64,000 bases of DNA from Nitrospira sp. GTDB taxonomy: Bacteria > Nitrospirota > Nitrospiria > Nitrospirales > Nitrospiraceae. The notes beneath the pieces are model-generated. The model saw only the letters and a program-made list of their open reading frames with translations. It was not told where the DNA came from and did not search any database. A program made the translations under genes and the position numbers. Positions 60,106-64,000 of this stretch are shown here, in pieces (the stretch's first letter is position 1; the number at the start of each line of letters is the position of its first letter). The DNA lies in assembly GCA_009594995.1 (NCBI GenBank), contig VOPR01000004.1, positions 62,001 through 126,000 of the forward strand. Direction: 5' to 3'.

Positions 60106-61233
60106 ATGGGCTCCCTTTCGTTGAAGGCCTCTGCTTCCTCCACGCCTCTGGTGGCTGGTCGGGAACGGTCGCTCATTCCGGTCGGAATGAGCACCATCCT
60201 TCCTGCGGCTGCTCGACGTATCCGGCATCTTGAACAGACGCTGCTTGCCGTGCTTGCGCGCGGGGGCTACGAAGAAATTATCCTCCCCATGTTCGAGTAT
60301 CTGGACGTGCTCGCGCCGGGTCTTGAATCGGAACTCCTCGAAAAGTGCTATCAGTTGGTCGATCGGACGACGGGCCGCTTGATGGTGCTGCGACCGGATG
60401 CAACCGCACAGATCGCCAGAACCGTCGCGATGGGGATGATGGGTGCACGGCTCCCACTGCGCTTGTGCTATCGCACCTCGGTGTTTCGATACGAGCGCGA
60501 GCATGCGGGCCGCGACCGGGAAATTTTTCAAGTCGGGGCTGAGCTCATCGGGGTTGATGGAGTGGCGGGAGATGCGGAGGTGCTGACCCTTCTGCTCGAA
60601 TGCTTGAACCAAGTGGGCCTCTCATCATTTAAGGTCGCCGTCGGCCATGTAGGTTTTTTTACCGCTCTGCTCGTCAAATCCGGTCTCTCGGATGATGGGC
60701 AGAAGCGTGTGGAGCAAGCGGCTGCACGCAAAGACATTCCCTTGCTTGAAGAGTTGTTGCTTCGGGAGGGTGTGCCCCGATCGATCGGGCGGGTCATTCT
60801 TGAGGTTCTGGAACTATGTGGCGGTCCCGAAGTGTTGGCGCGAGGGCGAAAATTAGTGGGACGTGATCGCACGCTGTTGAAGCCACTCGATCGACTCGAG
60901 CAGGTGTATGAACGCCTGGTTTCGCCGGGACAACAAGCAGTGCTGATTGATCTGGGCGAGTTCCGAGGTTTTGAATACTATGACGGCATCGTCTTCGACG
61001 TCTTCGCGCCGGGTATCGGGGCGGAGCTGGGCGGAGGCGGTCGCTACGATCATCTGATGGGCCGGTTCGGCCGTACGGCCGCATCCACGGGGTTTGCCCT
61101 CGATGTTGACCGGGTATTTCGAGCCATTGATTCCTCCGTGGATCCTGTTACGCCCGCTTCTCCTGCCGCATCTACCACACGCAGCTCCAAACGGGCTTCC
61201 TCCGCAACCCGGCAGAAACGGAGCCGGGCATGA
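60106..61233 (+). CDS. hisZ: ATP phosphoribosyltransferase regulatory subunit
   Basis: The 375-residue product resembles histidyl-tRNA synthetase without the anticodon domain. Motif 2 is 'RLCYRTSVFRYEREHAGRDR' with 'EIFQVGAELIG'. The region that binds histidine is 'LGEFRGFEYYDGIVFDVFAP' in place of the synthetase 'V-R-G-L-D-Y-Y-T', and the end has 'GGGGRYDHLMGRFG'. HisZ pairs with short HisG in the first step of histidine synthesis; hisG is not in the window. A Ser/Arg-rich tail follows residue 350. It lies 18 bases after serA and overlaps dnaB by 4 bases (ATGA). Confidence 0.92.
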   Translation: MGSLSLKASASSTPLVAGRERSLIPVGMSTILPAAARRIRHLEQTLLAVLARGGYEEIILPMFEYLDVLAPGLESELLEKCYQLVDRTTGRLMVLRPDATAQIARTVAMGMMGARLPLRLCYRTSVFRYEREHAGRDREIFQVGAELIGVDGVAGDAEVLTLLLECLNQVGLSSFKVAVGHVGFFTALLVKSGLSDDGQKRVEQAAARKDIPLLEELLLREGVPRSIGRVILEVLELCGGPEVLARGRKLVGRDRTLLKPLDRLEQVYERLVSPGQQAVLIDLGEFRGFEYYDGIVFDVFAPGIGAELGGGGRYDHLMGRFGRTAASTGFALDVDRVFRAIDSSVDPVTPASPAASTTRSSKRASSATRQKRSRA

Positions 61234-62585
61234 AATCGCTCTCTGCCGTTGACCTCACGGCGCCCCGACTTCCCCCGCAAAACCTCGAGGCCGAACAGTC
61301 GGTATTAGGCGCAATCTTGCTGGACAACACGGCGATGGCCAAGGCGATGGAAGTCCTGACGGATCAGGAGTTTTACCGGACGGCGCACCGCAAGATCTAT
61401 CAGGCCATGTTGGAACTGTCCGATCGTGGCGAAGTCATCGATCAGATCACGCTGACGGAATGCCTGAAGGGCCGCTCCGAGCTTGATGCGGTAGGTGGAT
61501 CGGCGTATCTGGCCGAACTCGTTCAGGTGGTGCCTACAGCCGCAAACATCCGCTATCACAGTAAGATTGTTCGAGACAAAGCGTTGCTGCGGGGCCTGAT
61601 TGAAACCTCGACAGAAGTTGTCACCCGCGGATACGACGGCACGGCCGCGGTCGACGAGTTGCTCGACTTTGCTGAACGCTCGGTCTTCAGTCTCGCCCAA
61701 GGAAAGCTCGATCGCTCGTTTACCCAGGTCAACCTGATCATCAAGGAAAGCCTTGATGTCGTGGATAAGTTGTCCAAGCGGAAGGAACGTGTCACCGGAG
61801 TGCCGACCGGCTACATCGATTTGGATGATCTGACTGCCGGCTTGCAACCGTCGGATTTGATCATTGTGGCCGGACGACCGAGTATGGGTAAGACCAGCCT
61901 GGCCCTGGGCATGGCGCAACATGCCGCACTGCATGCCAAAGCCGTGGTGGGGATTTTCAGCCTCGAAATGTCCAAGCCGCAATTGGTGCTGCGCATGTTG
62001 AGTTCCGAGGCCCGTGTCGATTCGCATGCGCTCCGGACCGGCAGACTGCAAAAGGAAGACTGGTGGAGATTGGCCGAGGCGGCCGGCAAGCTTGAGCAGG
62101 CCCCGATCTTTATCGATGACTCCGGAGCGGTGACCGTGCAGCAAATGCGCGGAAAGGCCAGACGGCTCAAGGCCGAAAAGGGCCTCGATTTGCTGATCGT
62201 GGACTACCTGCAGCTCATGCAGGGAAAGAGCGATTCCGAGTCGCGGCAGCAGGAAATTTCCGACATCTCCCGTTCCTTAAAGAGTCTTGCCAAAGAGCTG
62301 AACGTTCCCGTCATTGCCTTGTCGCAGTTGAGCCGGGCCGTCGAGGCTCGAAAACCGCCGGTACCGATGTTGGCCGACTTGCGTGAAAGCGGTGCCATCG
62401 AGCAGGACGCTGACGTCGTGATGTTTATCTATCGGGAAGAAGTCTACGAGCCGAACACTGAACGGAAGGGCATCGCTGAGATTTTAGTCAGCAAACATCG
62501 CAATGGTCCGATTGGAAAACGCGATTTGTTCTTCCACGATCGGTTCGCCAAGTTTGAGAATCTCGAGACGCGTGAGAGTGTTTGA
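61230..62585 (+). CDS. dnaB: Replicative DNA helicase DnaB
   Basis: The 451-residue helicase has an N-terminal primase-binding domain ('PPQNLEAEQSVLGAILLDNT', 'YRTAHRKIYQAMLELSDRGE') and a RecA-like motor: Walker A 'IIVAGRPSMGKTSLALGMAQ', 'VGIFSLEMSKPQLVLRMLSS', Walker B 'LLIVDYLQLM', 'VPVIALSQLSRAVEARKPPV' and the arginine-finger region 'MLADLRESGAIEQDADVVMF'. No intein interrupts the Walker A site. It unwinds DNA at the replication fork. Its start overlaps the hisZ stop. Confidence 0.97.
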   Translation: MKSLSAVDLTAPRLPPQNLEAEQSVLGAILLDNTAMAKAMEVLTDQEFYRTAHRKIYQAMLELSDRGEVIDQITLTECLKGRSELDAVGGSAYLAELVQVVPTAANIRYHSKIVRDKALLRGLIETSTEVVTRGYDGTAAVDELLDFAERSVFSLAQGKLDRSFTQVNLIIKESLDVVDKLSKRKERVTGVPTGYIDLDDLTAGLQPSDLIIVAGRPSMGKTSLALGMAQHAALHAKAVVGIFSLEMSKPQLVLRMLSSEARVDSHALRTGRLQKEDWWRLAEAAGKLEQAPIFIDDSGAVTVQQMRGKARRLKAEKGLDLLIVDYLQLMQGKSDSESRQQEISDISRSLKSLAKELNVPVIALSQLSRAVEARKPPVPMLADLRESGAIEQDADVVMFIYREEVYEPNTERKGIAEILVSKHRNGPIGKRDLFFHDRFAKFENLETRESV

Positions 62586-62666
62586 CGCGTTCTTTCACGG
62601 GCCGGTATAATTCCGCATCGTTTCCTGTACCCCGAACATTCCCCCTGCAGATTGAGCGGATGAATT

Positions 62667-64000
62667 GTGCAACGATTGAGTGAAGGGCGTGGACAGGCCC
62701 GCATCCTACCGGGACATGTCAGCGTGAGAGCGGCGGCCGTTTTGCTGACCTCGCTCCTATGTGTGACCGCCGCGTGTCAGAGCACTCCGCCGGCCCGCTC
62801 CGCTCCGCCTGTGGTTCCGACGGTCGCACCGCAGATCTCTCGCACGATGCCTCCCGCGTCTGATTCGCGCGCCTCCTATCATTTCCTGCTGGGCTATCAG
62901 GCCGAGTTGGAGCAGGAGACCGAGCAGGCCATCAAAGAGTATCAGCTGGCCCTGCAAACAGACCCCTCGTCGAATTACCTCAAGGCCCGGTTAGCGGTCC
63001 TCTACTTTACGGCCGGTGATGTACCGGCTGCGGTCAAATTTGCCGACGAAGTCGCGGATGTTCCGGGTTTAGATGCGCAGATGCTCGGCCAAATCGGGGG
63101 GATGTATGCCGCCGCAGGAAAGCCGGACAAAGCGTTACGGCTGTTCAATCGTGCCATCGAGCAGGAGCCACAACGCAGCGAGCATTTTTTTGCCAAAGGG
63201 CTGCTGTTAGCCAACCAGAAGCAATATGTTGAGGCCGAGGACACGATTCGTTCCGGGATTAAGGTCAGCCCGGATTCGGCAGTGGGGTACTACTACTTAG
63301 GCCGAATCGGTGTCGAGGCCAGGGATTTCGACAAGGCGACGACGCATTTCGAACAGGCGGTGACGCTGAATCCTGCGTTTGAACCCGCCTACGTCGCTTT
63401 GGGGTCTGTCTATGAGGCCAAGCAGGACCGCGCGAAGGCGATCGATATTTATCGCCGCTACCTACAAGGCGTGAATCCGAAGAATCGAGAAATCCGGCAT
63501 CATCTCATTCGCCTGCAAGTGTCGGCGAAGCAATATGACGAAGCGTTGCGGGAGTTGCAGGAAATGCTGGCGGAGGACCCCTCCGACCTCGATGCGCAGC
63601 TCCGGATGGGACTGGTGTATGGGGAGCAAAAGAATTACCCCAAGGCCATTCAGCAATTGAATCAGATCCTGACCGTGCGTCCGGCCGAGCTCAAGGTGCG
63701 CGACTATTTGGGGTATCTCTACGAAGAGACCAAGGATTATGCTCACGCGATAGAGGCGTACCGCCACAATCTCACGCTGGAGCCGTCCTATTTCGAAGGG
63801 CATTTGCATTTAGGCGTCTTGCTCTATCGGACCAAGCAGTATCCCGAAGCGATCCAGCATCTCCGTGAGGCCAGCCGGTTGAATCCGAAGCAACCGGAAG
63901 CGCATATCGTGTTAGGGCTGTCGCATTTTCAGGTCGAACAATATGAGCCGTCTCTCCAGGCGTTCCTGGAAGGAATTCGTCACAATCCAGACAATGCGGA
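62667..64000 (+). CDS. TPR-repeat lipoprotein, partial at right edge
   Basis: The reading frame is open from GTG 62667 to the window end (at least 444 residues). A signal (VRAAAVLLTSLLCVTAACQS) with a lipobox-like 'TAAC' lies near residue 20 if GTG 62667 is used, or at the N-terminus if GTG 62724 is used. The second start gives a more normal signal peptide. The mature part is Pro-rich and then all TPR: repeats such as 'YHFLLGYQAELEQETEQAIK', 'YYYLGRIGVEARDFDKATTH' and 'ALGSVYEAKQDRAKAIDIYR', each about 34 residues. This suggests an outer-membrane scaffold for polymer export or assembly. It follows dnaB by 81 bases. Confidence 0.85.
   Translation, partial: MQRLSEGRGQARILPGHVSVRAAAVLLTSLLCVTAACQSTPPARSAPPVVPTVAPQISRTMPPASDSRASYHFLLGYQAELEQETEQAIKEYQLALQTDPSSNYLKARLAVLYFTAGDVPAAVKFADEVADVPGLDAQMLGQIGGMYAAAGKPDKALRLFNRAIEQEPQRSEHFFAKGLLLANQKQYVEAEDTIRSGIKVSPDSAVGYYYLGRIGVEARDFDKATTHFEQAVTLNPAFEPAYVALGSVYEAKQDRAKAIDIYRRYLQGVNPKNREIRHHLIRLQVSAKQYDEALRELQEMLAEDPSDLDAQLRMGLVYGEQKNYPKAIQQLNQILTVRPAELKVRDYLGYLYEETKDYAHAIEAYRHNLTLEPSYFEGHLHLGVLLYRTKQYPEAIQHLREASRLNPKQPEAHIVLGLSHFQVEQYEPSLQAFLEGIRHNPDNA

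Overview
The window is 64 kb of GC-rich, densely coding bacterial chromosome carrying one tRNA gene. I see no rRNA, insertion sequence, phage or CRISPR array. The gene set suggests a Gram-negative, probably a Nitrospira-like member of Nitrospirota. It includes an RND pump with a NodT-type channel, a type I secretion operon with a giant RTX protein, PilT/PilU, PilZ proteins, an ECF42 sigma factor with DGPF proteins, and a class V aminotransferase beside serA. One intergenic palindromic repeat also looks like a family I associate with Nitrospira. That assignment is inference, because no phylogenetic marker lies in the window. Promoter-like sites of the form TTGAC(A/G)-N17-TAnnnT recur and help to place transcription units.

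Layout: 0-7 kb holds a GNAT fragment, an orphan secreted protein, a PRC-barrel/DUF1328 pair, a LemA/DUF2207 operon on the minus strand, and a decayed 3' piece of an outer-membrane efflux gene. 7-15.4 kb holds a compact hemerythrin, NnrS-like, DUF59 and ECF42 sigma unit. It is followed by a putative sigma regulon: VOC, three DGPF/YCII proteins, an Asp-box beta-propeller with a MoaD-like partner, a lipoprotein and DUF1579. Two of these units are preceded by the same motif, TGTCGA-N16-CGACTA, which fits an ECF42 promoter. 15.7-21.6 kb is a complete RND efflux operon. 21.7-29 kb is on the minus strand: small membrane and zinc-ribbon proteins, two PilZ-type proteins, a DUF2235 hydrolase, two lipoproteins and glgB.

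29.1-36.7 kb holds tRNA-Glu, a four-PAS histidine kinase with its response regulator, an MBOAT/SGNH O-acylation pair and a lipocalin. 37.1-48.4 kb is a type I secretion operon: a small leader protein, an ABC transporter with an inactive C39 domain, an HlyD adaptor, an unknown 186-residue membrane protein, and a 2230-residue RTX protein with an N-terminal lipase-like domain. No TolC is encoded with it.

48.7-64 kb is mostly housekeeping: a lipoprotein, a sulfatase-modifying-factor domain protein, cytochrome c, pilU-pilT, a bioF-like gene, a YfgM-like TPR protein, an MltD-like transglycosylase, aminotransferase-serA, hisZ, dnaB, and a TPR lipoprotein that runs off the right end.

The most unusual items are the ECF42/DGPF regulon with two matching promoters, the RTX lipase with its translationally coupled unknown partner, and the OMF relic at 6.9-7.1 kb.
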